A stretch of DNA of 64,000 nucleotides from Xylocopa sonorina (lineage: Eukaryota; Arthropoda; Insecta; Hymenoptera; Apidae): positions 62,001 to 126,000 of the forward strand of contig NW_027490444.1 of NCBI RefSeq assembly GCF_050948175.1, given 5' to 3'. The translations under genes were made by a program, and so were the position numbers. The notes under the pieces are model-generated. The model saw only the letters and a list, made by a program, of their open reading frames with translations, made no database searches and had not been told where the DNA came from. How positions within the stretch are numbered: position 1 is the stretch's first letter; the number at the start of each line of letters is the position of its first letter. This document shows positions 1-11,750 of this stretch, one piece after another.

Positions 1-1020
1 CATGATAAGATATAATATTCATTGTGCAGTGTTATGTATACCTCGTATTCACTTCGAAATAATGTAAATGCCACACTTCCTTGCTTGGAAGTAGCATTTG
101 CAGATGTCTCCGTATGGTAGCAATAGAGTTCTAGTGCTTCTCAAGACGCGATATCGCATCTTTTTTCTATGTTTTATGACAAGATATACTATTCATTGCG
201 AAGTGTCATGTATACCTCGTATTCAATTCACAAGAATGTAAATGCGACACTTCCTTGCAAGGAAATAGCGTTTGGAGATGTCTCCGTATCGAAGCAATAG
301 AGTTCTAATGCTTCTTAAATAGCGATATCGCATCTCACTTCTATGTTACATGATAGGATATAGTGTTCATTGCGAAGTGTCATGCATACCTCGTATTCAC
401 TTCAAAAGAATGTAAATGCGACACTTCCTTACTAGGAAGTAGCATTTGCAGATGTCTACGTATCGAAGCAATAGAGTTCTAATGCCTCTTAAAACGGGAT
501 ATCGCATCTCATTGCTATGTTTCATGATAAGATATAATATTCATTGCGAAGTATTATGTATACCTCGTCTACACTCCGAATGAAAGTAAATGCCACACTT
601 CCTTGCTGGGAAATAGCTTTTCGAGATGTCTACGAATCGAAGCAAGAGAGTTCTATTTCTTCTTAAAACGCGACATGGCATCCTATTTCTATGTTTCACG
701 ATAATTTGTAATATTCATTGCGAAGTGTTATGTATACCTCGCCTACACTTCAAAAGAATGTAAATGCCACACTTCCTTGCTGGGAGTTAGGGTCCTGCAG
801 ATGTCTACGTATCGAAGCAATAGAGTTCTAGTGCTTCTTAAATCGCGATACCGCATCTCATTTCTATGTTTCATGATAATATATAATAGTCATTGCGAAG
901 TGTTATGTATACCTTGTTTACACCATAAATAAATGTAAATGCGACACTTCCTTGCTAGGAAATAGCGTTTCCATTTGTTTACTTATCGGAGCAATAGAGT
1001 TCTTTTGCTTCGTTCAACAC
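1..1020 (+). repeat. 174-bp satellite array, left block, subfamily A
   Basis: About six tandem monomers with a period near 174 bp. Each carries the same ordered landmarks: a GCGATATCGC-like dyad, then CATTTCTATGTTTCATGATA, then a GCGAAGTGT motif, then TGTATACCTCGTATTCACTT, then AATGTAAATGCGACACTTCC, then CAGATGTCTACGTATCGAAG. Copies differ from one another at many positions, so this is an old, poorly homogenised stretch. It is in the same orientation as the main array to the right of 8535. The block starts at the window edge and is therefore partial. I see no gene in it. Confidence 0.95.
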
Positions 1021-1640
1021 GATGTCGCATGTCATTTCAATGATTCATGGTAAATTGCAATGTTCTATGCAATATGTTACATTTGTCTGCATCTAGACCT
1101 TAGAAGGATGTCAATCCTATACTTACTTGCAACAGAATATCGTTTCCAGATCTCTACGTGTCCAAGCAAGACATTTCCAATATTTCAATCAGCGCGATGT
1201 CGCATCTCATTTCAACGTTTCAATGCAAAGAATCTGTAATCACATATCCATAACATTGTGCTTAACAGTTAGAGGTCTTCAATAGAATGTGAACTATATA
1301 ATTCCATGCAACGGCATGGCGCTCCGTAGTGTCTGTCTGTTAAAGCAATCGAGCTAGAATTCTCCATGCAATGCGCTCGCGCATCCCATTTCATCGTTTC
1401 AAAGTAAGAATGCTGTAATCTCTTATGCATAGCTCTATGCTTATCTGCTTTAAGACTTCATAAGAATGTAAATTCTACAGCTCCATGCAACATGATTGCC
1501 CTTCGTAGTGTCTACATGTCGAGACAATAGAGTACTAATGCATTATACAATGCCATGACTCATCTCATTTCAACGTTTCGAATGAAGTAAACTGTAATCT
1601 TCTATGAAAAGCATTATAATTATCTGCTTCTACTCTACAA
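1021..1640 (+). repeat. Decayed satellite monomers with longer period (array edge)
   Basis: The satellite landmarks fade here but stay recognisable. CGCATCTCATTTCAACGTTT-like anchors recur near 1201, 1379 and 1558, giving a period of about 178-180 bp rather than 174. Each unit keeps a GAATGTAAAT/GAATGTGAA-like motif and a TAGTGTCTACATGTC-like motif in the right order. This is what the outer edge of a satellite array looks like when it no longer exchanges with the core. It could instead be a separate, related satellite family; the gradual fading favours decay. Confidence 0.75.
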
Positions 1641-2530
1641 TAGAATGTGAATTCTATAGATCTAAGCAACAGGAGGGCAGGCTCTCCACCATTCTACTGC
1701 CTGCCCTGATGCGGGCAAAGGATTCCCAGGGCCACTCAAACCGCGACCAACATCTATCTTATACTCTAACCGATTCATCGTTATGCGTTTTCCATTAAGC
1801 TTGCCGGGATCAGTGATATTGATTCGCTCAATCTAAATTATTATTTTCTTTTTAAGTTTCTCTATCGTCTATTTCGTTGTACGTTACCCTTACAGTATGG
1901 TATATAATCTGTTGTTTGATATTTCTAGGATTTCCTCTTAATAAATGCAATGCTTCCACATATTCTCTTTCTCTTTAGTTACATTGTTATTATTTTATGC
2001 TTTTCACCCTCCACATTCACTCTCTACACCATCTCGGAACAGGCGTTATACGATTACTGCAGGATGACGCCCCGGTCTCGTTACACCGAGATCGAGTGTT
2101 CTCTCTTGCATCCGTTGATTTATATATGTTATATATTGGAGAATATTTCCTCTTATCCTTTGTATTTTTCGAATGAAATTACATTGACAGAAGTACGACC
2201 TAGTTCTGCACGCCTATTTGAAACAACATTAAAACACCTTGTTAAACAATAATATATTAAATGTGATTTCGACTTTTAAATTTGAATTTATAAACATGTA
2301 ACAGGTAAATATGTTTTTCTTACTATTCATATCATTATACATTCAGTGATTTATTGTGTGCAGTGATTTGATATATTAACTGCTTGATTATATTTTGCAA
2401 TGAACTTTGCGTACCAAACATTGTTTTTACTCCTGATGGGAGTGGATAGTTCATCGTTTTATATTCTTATATCGCATTGACTATAAAAGTATATGACATC
2501 CTTTTTATGCAGTCATGTATAATTATGTAC
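1641..2530. other. AT-rich non-satellite DNA, no supported gene
   Basis: The satellite signal stops and mostly AT-rich single-copy-looking sequence begins. A frame of 100 codons runs from 1950 to 2252. It starts with a hydrophobic, low-complexity stretch that could be mistaken for a signal or membrane segment. I recognise no domain, and the composition follows the local AT-rich base content, so I do not call a gene. A short GC-richer patch at about 1670-1740 stands out from its surroundings and may be a transposon fragment. Confidence 0.6.
1674..1707. other. Short inverted repeat, possible stem-loop
   Basis: AGGGCAGG at 1674-1681 is the exact reverse complement of CCTGCCCT at 1700-1707. One further C:G pair inside gives a 9-bp stem and a 16-base loop. 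It lies exactly where recognisable satellite ends, so it may mark the end of an inserted element or a breakpoint. No protein or RNA family is recognised. Confidence 0.4.
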
Positions 2531-3790
2531 TGTGACGGTTTTTCCCGTTACAATCCGTAAGAAAAGGGTATATAGAACCAATAATAACGGGGTATCCAGA
2601 AGTTTAGTCCGGGGTTATATCGGGGTACAGAATATCCGCGTGCTTCGGCAACGCGAAGTACAGAGCAATAAATTTCCTATCCAGCAAGTATTTCGAAGCT
2701 GCGAGGCTGGGACTTTTTGGGCGCCAGCTACTCAAGAAGTAGCAAAAACTATTAAACCACGCAACCCGGGGAAACCCGGTGCAAGATAACCCTCGAAATT
2801 TCGAAATACTCTTTCGCTCGACTGCTTCTAGCCGAGTGCGCAAATTAGGGTTGCGGGATACTGAACTCACGGCTTCTTTCTAGATTGCCTCGACGCGGTA
2901 TTACAAAAGGGTATACGACACGCCGCGAATGACCGGGGATCACCACCCGTTATACAATACAAATTACAGTACGCGATATCACAATTGCGGCAGGGAACAA
3001 ATGGGACGCTTTAGCGTATAAGGACTCACGTTCTCGTTTCCAACAAGTATGGATCTCGTTCAGTCCGTCTACCTCTCTCTCTCTCTCTCTCTCTCTCTCC
3101 TCCGAATCGCTCCGTATAATCGCTTGCTCGGTTGCTCGCTAAATAGTCGCTAAGTCGTTCAGAAGAATAAGAGGCTGTCTTCGTGCTGGTCAGCTCATTA
3201 TATAGGTTTGCTGGGGGTCTTCGGATCCCCTTAGACCCTCCTTAGGGCTCCTTGATGGGGTAGGGCCATACGCATCGGTATTGTTCGGGGCATCGATCGG
3301 TGGATTTCGGCGATCTTCTCTGATCGCCCCCTCTGGTGTGTCTAGAGGGGGTCCTCTGGATTATTTGAACTGCGGCGCGTGTAGCGCGCCGCGCTTTCCA
3401 CGGCTCACCTGCAATTCCGCTGCGCATCTTGAGTTATCCTCTCCATGGGCTCAGGGGAGGGGTAGAGGTCCTTCTCACACCCGAGAACCATCCTGTTTGT
3501 CTCCATGGACTATGGCAACGGTCTTATCGTTGCAGAGCTCTGGATCGTATCCTTCGGGCTTCAGGGTCTCTTCTTGCTCACTTCCCGACTCCTCCACCGT
3601 CGAGCCCGTCACGCCACCTCGGGGCACAGTCCTTTCGCGAACCTGCGGTCTTATTATCCGCCGAAGAGGCGTCTTATGGGTCGCAATGGTCCGTGTCGCG
3701 CTTCTCGCATGGGTGGTGATCTGCGAGCTAGTCTAACCGAAGCAGGGGGAGGTGAGCGAGCCTATAGTAAATATAGTCATCTGTCGACAT
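2531..3790. mobile_element. GC-rich island, probable retroelement (LTR-like) or other transposon remnant
   Basis: Base composition shifts abruptly from AT-rich to GC-rich at 2531 and back near 3790, which suggests inserted DNA. The island begins TGTGACGG, an LTR-like TG start. On the minus strand a TGGCGCCCAAAAAG motif (complement of about 2713-2726) resembles the primer-binding sites that follow a 5' LTR, and a TATATAATGAG motif (about 3195-3205) resembles an LTR promoter. One possible solo-LTR reading is 2531-2968, flanked by GTAC at 2527-2530 and 2969-2972, but GC-rich sequence continues past that point, so a 4-base match could be chance. Several overlapping 60-150 codon frames exist in different phases, as expected for GC-rich DNA. 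None shows Gag, protease, RT or integrase motifs. Confidence 0.4.
3073..3099. repeat. (CT)n microsatellite
   Basis: About 13 uninterrupted CT dinucleotides lie inside the GC-rich island. This is a simple repeat with no evident function. Its length is expected to vary between individuals. Confidence 0.95.
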
Positions 3791-4954
3791 CGTGAACATT
3801 GTTTTTTGGCAAAATTCCAGAAAAACAAATATACTATAAGTAAAATAATAAACATCATAATATTAAATTTAACTCTGTTCATCGTTGCCTTGTTGGACAC
3901 ATCCATAACAATATACAGGGTGGGGCAGTAATAATTAGCACCTCAGATATCCACGAAACTATAAGTTTCATAGAAGTTTTTGCTAATATAAAATTGCATA
4001 GTACAAAGGGGCCATCCGTTGATAAAAATAGTTTTTTTGTAAGTGGAGTTATGTTGGACATATGAAGGTTACCTTCATTTTTTAAAATAAATTGGTATGT
4101 CCATTTTTCCGTAATACGATAGAGCATTTTAAAGCAAGTTTAACGATCTGTAACATGAAGGCATTGAAGGTTACAAAAAGTAAAGAAAGGCGATAATACT
4201 CACGGTTTTGATAGTAAATGAAACATACGTATTGTAAACAGTGGTGGAAGGCGTAATACTTATCGTTTACTTCACTGTGAATAAACACTTTTCGAAGGGC
4301 ATTTCAATAGTTTGCAGCATAAGTTAAACATGATAAGATTAGTATTGAATAATCGGTTCGAATACGTTTGGTTAGGCTGTTCTTTGTGTCGTTCATTTTA
4401 TAAGTACTGAGCTGCGGATTCCTGAGGACAGCTCACAAAATTGTTGAACTATGGAAGATTATCATTGTGAATTTGAATCAAAAGGTAATTAAATTCCATT
4501 AGATTGTAAACAGATCTCAATGTTTCATTTTAGATAGTAAGATTAAATACTCTTTACAAAACTACAAGAATGGATACATACCTTTCTGTTATTATTACTT
4601 CATAAAGAATTATAATTGCAATTATATAGTTCATTACGATAAAAAATATTTCTCAGAAAATTCTAAATATTAAATAAAACAATCAAGTAAAACATTTTCA
4701 ATAATTACGAATATGAAAAATACTTGAACATTCCAATAGAAAGATGTCTAAACAGGAGCTAGAAAAGTCAAACATTCAATTTCAATTCCAGAATTCATCT
4801 ATAAGAGGTAAAATGTTTCGAAAGCTTTAATTACAGTCTTTAATGCAAGCAGTTGGGCAGTATTTCAATTTTTAAGAAAATTGATGAAAGTCAACCATTT
4901 TGAAGTGGTCAGAATCTTTGTCGTTTGAGCAATAAGTGAATAACAAATAACTGC
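3791..4954. other. AT-rich non-satellite spacer, no supported gene
   Basis: AT-rich sequence separates the GC-rich island from the inverted satellite block. A TACAGGGTGGGGCAG motif at about 3914-3928 resembles the ACAGGGTG-type terminal sequences common in insect transposons, but I see no matching second terminus. Open frames are short (up to 82 codons) and have no recognisable motifs. The last 90 bases before 4955 lose all satellite landmarks. Confidence 0.6.
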
Positions 4955-7900
4955 ATAAATACATAACACTTCGCAATGAATATGATATCTTATAATGAAA
5001 CATAGAAATGAAATGCCGTATCGCGTATTATGAAGCATAAGAACTATATTGCATCGATACGTGGACATCTCGAAACGCATTTCCTAGCAAGGGTGTGTGG
5101 CATTTACATTCTTTTGAAGTGTAGACGAGGTATACATAACACTTCGCAATGAATATAGTGTCTTATCATGAAGCATAGAAATGAGATGCGATATCGCGAT
5201 TTAAGTAGCATTAGAAATCTATTGCTACGATACGTAGACATCTGAATACGCAATTTCCTAGCAAGGAAGTGTCGCATTTACATTCGTGTGTAGTGAATAT
5301 GAGGTATACATGACATTTCGCAATGAATATTATATCTTATCACGAAACATAGAAATGAAATGCGACATCTCGCTTTAAGAAGCATTAGGACCCATTTGCT
5401 ACGATAAGTAGACATCTGCAAACAATATTCCCAAGGATGGAAACGTCGCATTTACATTCTTTTGAAGTGAATACGAGGTATACATGACACTTCGAAATGA
5501 ATATTATATCTTATCACGAAATATAGAAATGAGATACGACATCGCGGTTTGAGAAGCACTACAACTCTATTGCAACGATACGTAGGCATCTGCAAACGCT
5601 CTTACCTAGCAAGTAGTAGTCGCATTTACTTTCTTTTGAAGTGAATACGAGGTATACATGACACTTCGCAATGAATATTATATCTTATCATGAAACATAG
5701 AAGTGAGATGCGATATCGCGTTTTGAGTAGCATTAGAACTCTATTGCTACGATACGTAGACATCTGCAAACAATATTCCCAATGATGGAAACGTCGCATT
5801 TACATTCTTTTGATGTGAATACGAGGTATACATGACACTTCGCGATGAATATTATATCTTATCACGAAACATATAAATGAGATGCGATATCGCGATTTAT
5901 GTAGCATTAGAACTCTATTGCTACGATACGTAGACATTTGCAAACGCTATTTCCTAGCAAGCAATAGTCGCATTTACATTCTTTTGAAGTGAATAGAAGG
6001 TATACATGACACTTCGCAATGAATATTATATCTTATCATGAAACATAGAAGTGAGATGCGATATCGCGTTTTGAGAAGCATTAGAACTCTATTGCCTCGA
6101 CGCGTAGACATCTGCAGACGCTATTCCCTAGAAAGGAATAGTCGCATTCACATTCTTTTGAAGTGAATACGAGGTATACATGACACTTCGCAATGAATAT
6201 TATATCTTATTAAGAAACATATAAATGAAATGCGACATCTCGTTTTAGGAAGCATTAGGATCCCCTTGCTACGATAAGTAGACATCTGCAAACGATATTC
6301 CTAAGGATGGAATCGTCGCATTTACATTCTTTTGAAGTGAATACGAGGTACACATGACACTTCGCAATGAATATTATATCTTATCACGAAATATAGAAAT
6401 GAGATGCGATATCGCGATTTAAGTAGCATTAGAACTCTACTGCTACGATACGTATACATCTGAATACGCTATTTCCCAGCAAGGAAGTGTCGCATTTACA
6501 TTCGTATGGAGTGAATACGAGGTATGCATGACACTTCGCATTGAAAATTATATCTTATCATGAAGCATAGAAATGAGATGCGATATCGCGATTTAAGTAG
6601 CATTAGAACTCTAATGCTACGATACGTAGACATCTGAATACGCCATTTCCTAGCAAGGAAGTGTCGGATTTACATTCTTTTGAAGTGAATACGAGCTATA
6701 CATGACACTTCGCAATGAATATTATATCTTATCATGAAACAGAGAAACGAGATGCGACATCTCGTTTAAAGATGCATTAGAACTCTATTGCTACGATACG
6801 TAGACATATGCAAACGCTATTTCCTAGCATGCAAGTGTCGCATTTACATTCTTTTCAAGTGAATACGAGGTATACATATCACTCTACAATGAGTATTATA
6901 CCTTATCATGAAACATAGAAATTAGATGCGATATCGCGATTTAAAAAACATTAGAACTCTATTGCTTCGATACGTAGACATCTGCAATTGTTATTTCCCA
7001 GCAAGGAAGAGTCGCATTTACATTTACTTGAAGTGAATACGAGGTATACATGACACTTCACAACGGATATTGTACCTCATCATGAAACATAGAAATGAGA
7101 TGCGATATCGCGTTTTATGAAGCGCTAGAACTTTAGTGCTACTATACGTAGATATTTGGAAACGCTATTTCCCAGGAAGGAAGTTTCGCATTTACATTCT
7201 TTAGATGTGAATTCGAGGTATACATAACACTCCACAATGAATATTATACCTTATCACGATACATAGAAATGCGATGCGATTTCTCGTTTTAAGAAGCATT
7301 AGAACACTATTACTACGATACGTAGATACCTGCAAACGCCATTTCCTAGCAAACAAGTGTCGCATTTACATTCATTTGAAGTGTATACGAGGTATAAGTG
7401 ACATTTCGCAATGAATATTGTATCTTATCATGAAACATTGAAATGAGATGCGATATCGCCTTATAAGAAGCGTCAGAACTCTATTGCCCCGATACGTAAA
7501 CATCTGCAAATGATATTTCCCATAGAAAGGGAGTGTCGCATTTACATTAATATGAAGTGTATGCTTGATATAAGTGACATTTCGCAATGAATATCATATC
7601 TTATCACGAAACATAGAAATGAGATGCGATATCGCGATATAAGAGGAATTAGAACTCCATTGCTTTGATACGGAGATATCTGAAAACGCTATTTCCTAGC
7701 AGGGAAGTGTCGCATTTACATTCTTTTTAAGAGAATACGAGGTATACATGACACATCGCAATGAATATAATATCTTATCATGAAACATAGGAATGAGGTG
7801 CTATATCGCGTTTTGAGAAGCATTAGAACTCTATTGATAATATACGTATAAATCTGGAAGCGCTATTTCCTAGCAAGGAAGTGTCGCATTTACATTCTTT

Positions 7901-8534
7901 TGAAGTGAATACGAGTTATGCATGACACTTCGCAATGAGTATTATATCTTATCATGAAACATTGAAATGAGATGCGATATCGCGTTTTGAGAAGCACTAG
8001 AACTCTATTGCTTCGATACTTAGACATCTGCAAACGCTACTTCCTAGCAAGAAAGTGACGCATTTACATGCAGTGGAAGTGTAGACGAGGAGTTCATAGC
8101 ACTTCGCAACGAATATTATATCTTATCATGAAACATATGAAAGGGATGGAATATCTCGTTTTAAGAAGCATTAGAACGCTATTGCTTCGATACGTAGACA
8201 TCTGAAAACTCTATTTTCTAGCAAGGAAGTGTCGCATTTACATTCATTTGAAGTGTATGCGAGGTACACATGCCACACCGCAATGAATATTATATCTTAT
8301 CATGAAGCATAGCATTGAGGTGCTATATCGCGTTTTGAGAAGCATTAGAACTCTATTGCTAATATACGTATATATCTGGAAACGCTATTTCCTAGCAAGG
8401 AAGTGTCGCATTAACATTCTTTTGAAGTGAATACGAGGTATGCATGACACTTCGCAATGAGTATTATATCTTATCATGATACATTGAAATGAGATGCGAT
8501 ATCGTGTCTTAAGAAGCGTCAGAACACTATTGCC
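4955..8534 (-). repeat. 174-bp satellite array in inverted orientation
   Basis: About 20 monomers read in reverse. The landmarks appear as ACACTTCGCAATGAATATTA, then TATCATGAAACATAGAAATG, then AGATGCGATATCGCG, then CTACGATACGTAGACATCTG, in that order, which is the reverse complement of the other blocks. Monomers are diverged subfamily A with private variants, for example TCCCAAGGATGGAAACGTCG at 5430-5449 and related versions near 5788 and 6302. No long frame stays open, unlike the main array. The block abuts non-satellite DNA on the left and a head-to-head switch on the right. Confidence 0.96.
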
Positions 8535-8552
8535 GCACTTATTGCCATATTA
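8529..8552. other. Head-to-head inversion junction of the satellite
   Basis: The reverse-oriented monomer ends in the motif GAACACTATTGCC (8522-8534). Forward-oriented sequence begins at GCACTT (8535) and continues with ATATTAATGTAAATGCGAC. The five bases ATTGC occur on both sides (8529-8533 and 8541-8545). Both halves most resemble one unusual monomer at 7421-7563 of the inverted block: the left half in the same orientation (shared AAGCGTCAGAAC) and the right half as its reverse complement (shared ACTCCCTTTCTAT). The switch therefore falls within one monomer type. Confidence 0.85.
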
Positions 8553-11500
8553 ATGTAAATGCGACACTCCCTTTCTATAGGAAATAGCGTTTGCAGATGT
8601 CTACGTATCGAAGCAATAGGGTACTAATGCTTCTTAAAACGCGATATCGCGTCTCATTTCCTATGCCTCATGATAAGTTATAAGATTCGTTGCGAATTGT
8701 TATGTACTCCTAGTATACATTTCAAATGAATGTAAATGCGACACGACTTTTTTAGGAAATTACGTCCCCAGATGTCAACGTATCGAAGCAATAGAATTCA
8801 AATGCTTCTTAAATAGCGATATCGCATCTCATTTCTATGTTTCACGATATGACTTAATATTCAAAGTGGAGTGTTATGTATACCTCGTATTCACTTCAAA
8901 GGAATGTAAATGCGACACTTCCTTGCTAGGAAATAGCGTTTGCAGATGTCTACGCATCGTAGCAATAGAGTTCTAATGCTTCTTAAGACGCGATATCGCT
9001 CCTCATTTCTATGTTACATGACAACATATAATATTCATTGCGAAGTCTTATGTATTCCTCGTGTGCACATCATATGAATGTTAATGCGACACTTCCTTGC
9101 TATTAAATAGCGTTTGCAGATGTCTACGCGTCGTAGCAATGGAGTTCTAGTGCGTCTTAAATCCCGATATCGTATCTCATTTCTATGTTTCGTGATAAGG
9201 TAAAATATTCATTGCGAAGTGTAATGTATATCTCGTATTCACTTCAAAAGGATGAAAATGCGACACTTCCTTCCTAGAAAATAGCGTTTCCAGATGACTA
9301 CGTTTGGAAACAATAGAGTTCTAATACTTCTTAAAACGCGATATCGCACCTCACTGCTATGTCTCATGATAAGATATAATATTCATTGCGAAGTGTCATG
9401 TATACCTTGTTTTCACTTCAAAAGAATGTAATTGCGACACTTCCTTGCTAGGAGGTATCGTTTGCAGATGTCTACGTATCGAAGCCATAGATTTCTAATG
9501 CTTCTTAAATCGCGATATCGCTTCTCATTTCCATGTTTCATGATAAGATATAATATTCATTGTGGAATGTTATGTATACCTAGTATTCACTTCAAAGGAA
9601 TGTAAATGCGACACTTACATGCTAGGATATAGCGTTTGCAGATATCTACGTATCGTAGCAATAGAGTTCTAATGCTTCCTAAAACGCGATATCGCATCAC
9701 ACTTCTATGTTTCATGATAAGATATAATATTCATTGCGAAGTGTCATGTATACCTCGTATTCACTTCAAAAGAATGTAAATGCGACACTTACATGCTTGG
9801 AAATAGCGTTTGCAGATGTCTACGTATCGTAGCAATAGAGTTCTAATGCTTCTTAAAACGAGATGTCGCATTTCATTCCTATGTTTCGTGATTAGATATA
9901 ATATTCATTGTAGAGTGTTATGTATACCTCGTATTCACTTCAAAAGAATGTAAATGCGACACTTCCATGCTAGGGAATAGCGTTTGCAGATGTCTACGTA
10001 TCGTAGCAATAAAGTTCTAATGCTCCTTAAATCGCGATATCGCATCTCATTTATATGTCTCGTGATAAGATATAATATTCATTGCGAAGTGTCATGTATA
10101 CCTCGTATTCACTTCAAAAGAATGTAAATGCGACGTTTCCATCCTTGGGAATATCGTTTGCAGATGTCTACTTATCGTAGCAAAAGGGTCCTAATGCTTC
10201 TTAAAACGCGATATCGCATCTCACATTTATGCTTCATGATAAGATATAATATTCATTGCGAAGTGTCATGTATACCTCGTATTCGCTTCAAAAGAATGTA
10301 AATGCGACACTTCCATGCTGGGAAATAGCGTTTGCAGATATCTCCGCATCGAGGCAATAGGGTTCTAATGCTTCTTAAAACGTGATACCGCAACTCACTT
10401 CTATGTTTCATGATAAGATAGAATATTCATTGCGAAGTGTCATGTATACCTCGTATTCACTTCAAAACAATGTAAATACGACTACTCCTTGCTAGGAAAT
10501 AGCGTTTGCAGATGTCTACGTATCGTAGCAATAGCGTTCTAATGCTTCACAAAAAGCCATATCGCATCTCATTTCCATGTTTCGTGATAAGATATAATAT
10601 TCATTGCGAAGTGTCATGTATACCTCGTATTCCCTTCAAAAGAATGTAAATGCGACACTTCCATGCTAGGAAATAGCGTTTGCAGATGTCTACGTATCGT
10701 AGCAATAGAGTTCTAATGCTTCTTAAAACGCGATATCGCATCTCACTTTTATGCTTCATGATAAGGTATAATATTCATTGCGAAGTGTCATGTATACCGC
10801 GTATTCACTTCAAAAGAATGTAAATGCGACACTTCCATGCTAGGAAATAGCGTTTGCAGATGTCTACGTATCGTAGCAATAGAGTTCTAATGCTTCTTAA
10901 AACGCGATATCGCATCTCACATTTATGCTTCATGATAAGATATAATATCCATTGCGAAGTGTCATGTATACCTCGTATTCACTTCAAAAGAATGTAAATG
11001 CGACACTTCCTTGCTAGGAAATAGTGTTTCCAGATGACCACGTATCGTAAGAATAGAGTTTTAATACTTATTTAAACCGAGATGTCGCATCCCATTTCTA
11101 TGTTTCATGATAAGATATAATATCCATTGCGAAGTGTCATGTATACCTCGTATTCGCTTCAAAAGAATGTAAATGCGACTCTTGCATGCAAGGAAATAGC
11201 GTTTGCAGATGTCTACGTATCGTAGTAATAGAGTTCTAAAGCTTCTTAGATCGCGATATCGCATCTCACTTCTATGTTTCATGATAAGATATAATATTCA
11301 TTGCGAAGTGTCACGTATACATCGTATTCACTTCAAAAGAATGTAAATGCGACATTTCCTTGCTAGGAAATAGTGTTTCCAGATGACCACGTATCGTAAG
11401 AATAGTGTTCTAATACTTCTTAAAACGAGATGTCGCATCTCATTTCTATGTTTCATGATATGACATAATATCCATTGCGAAGTGTCATGCATACCTCGTA

Positions 11501-11750
11501 TTCACTTCAATAGAATGTAAATGCGACACTTCCTTGCTAGGAAATAGAGTTTGCAGATGTCTACGTATCGTAGCAGTAGAGTTCTAAAGCTTCTTAAATC
11601 GCGATATCGCATCTCATTTCTTTGTTTCGTGATAAGATATAATATTCATTGCGAAGTGTCATGTATACCTCGTACTCCGTTCAAAAGAATGTAAATGCGA
11701 CACTTCCTTGCAAGGAAATAGCGTTTGCAGATGTCTACGTATCGTAGCAA
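8535..11750 (+). repeat. Main satellite array, divergent left edge (subfamily A)
   Basis: About 18 forward monomers of the A type: TGTATACCTCGTATTCACTT, CAAAAGAATGTAAATGCG and ATTCATTGCGAAGTGT. Copies differ from one another at many sites, and no reading frame stays open for more than about 73 codons. Several private variants match the inverted block in reverse complement, including CGACGTTTCCATCCTTGGGA at 10131-10150, which equals the reverse complement of 5430-5449. This suggests the two arms share ancestry. Confidence 0.96.

Noticed and set aside
1950..2252. 100-codon frame starting with a hydrophobic segment
   Set aside because: The composition follows the AT-rich local DNA, I recognise no motif, and nothing indicates splicing or regulation.
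2531..2968. 438-bp solo LTR flanked by GTAC
   Set aside because: The four-base flanks and TGT/ACA ends fit, but GC-rich sequence continues without a break beyond 2972, so the boundaries may be chance. It is kept only as a possibility inside the larger island.
3281..3736. 151-codon frame in the GC-rich island
   Set aside because: Several overlapping frames in other phases are open over the same bases, as expected from high GC. No retroelement or cellular domain is recognisable.
3914..3928. TACAGGGTG-type transposon terminus
   Set aside because: The motif resembles common insect transposon ends, but I found no partner terminus, target duplication or coding region nearby.
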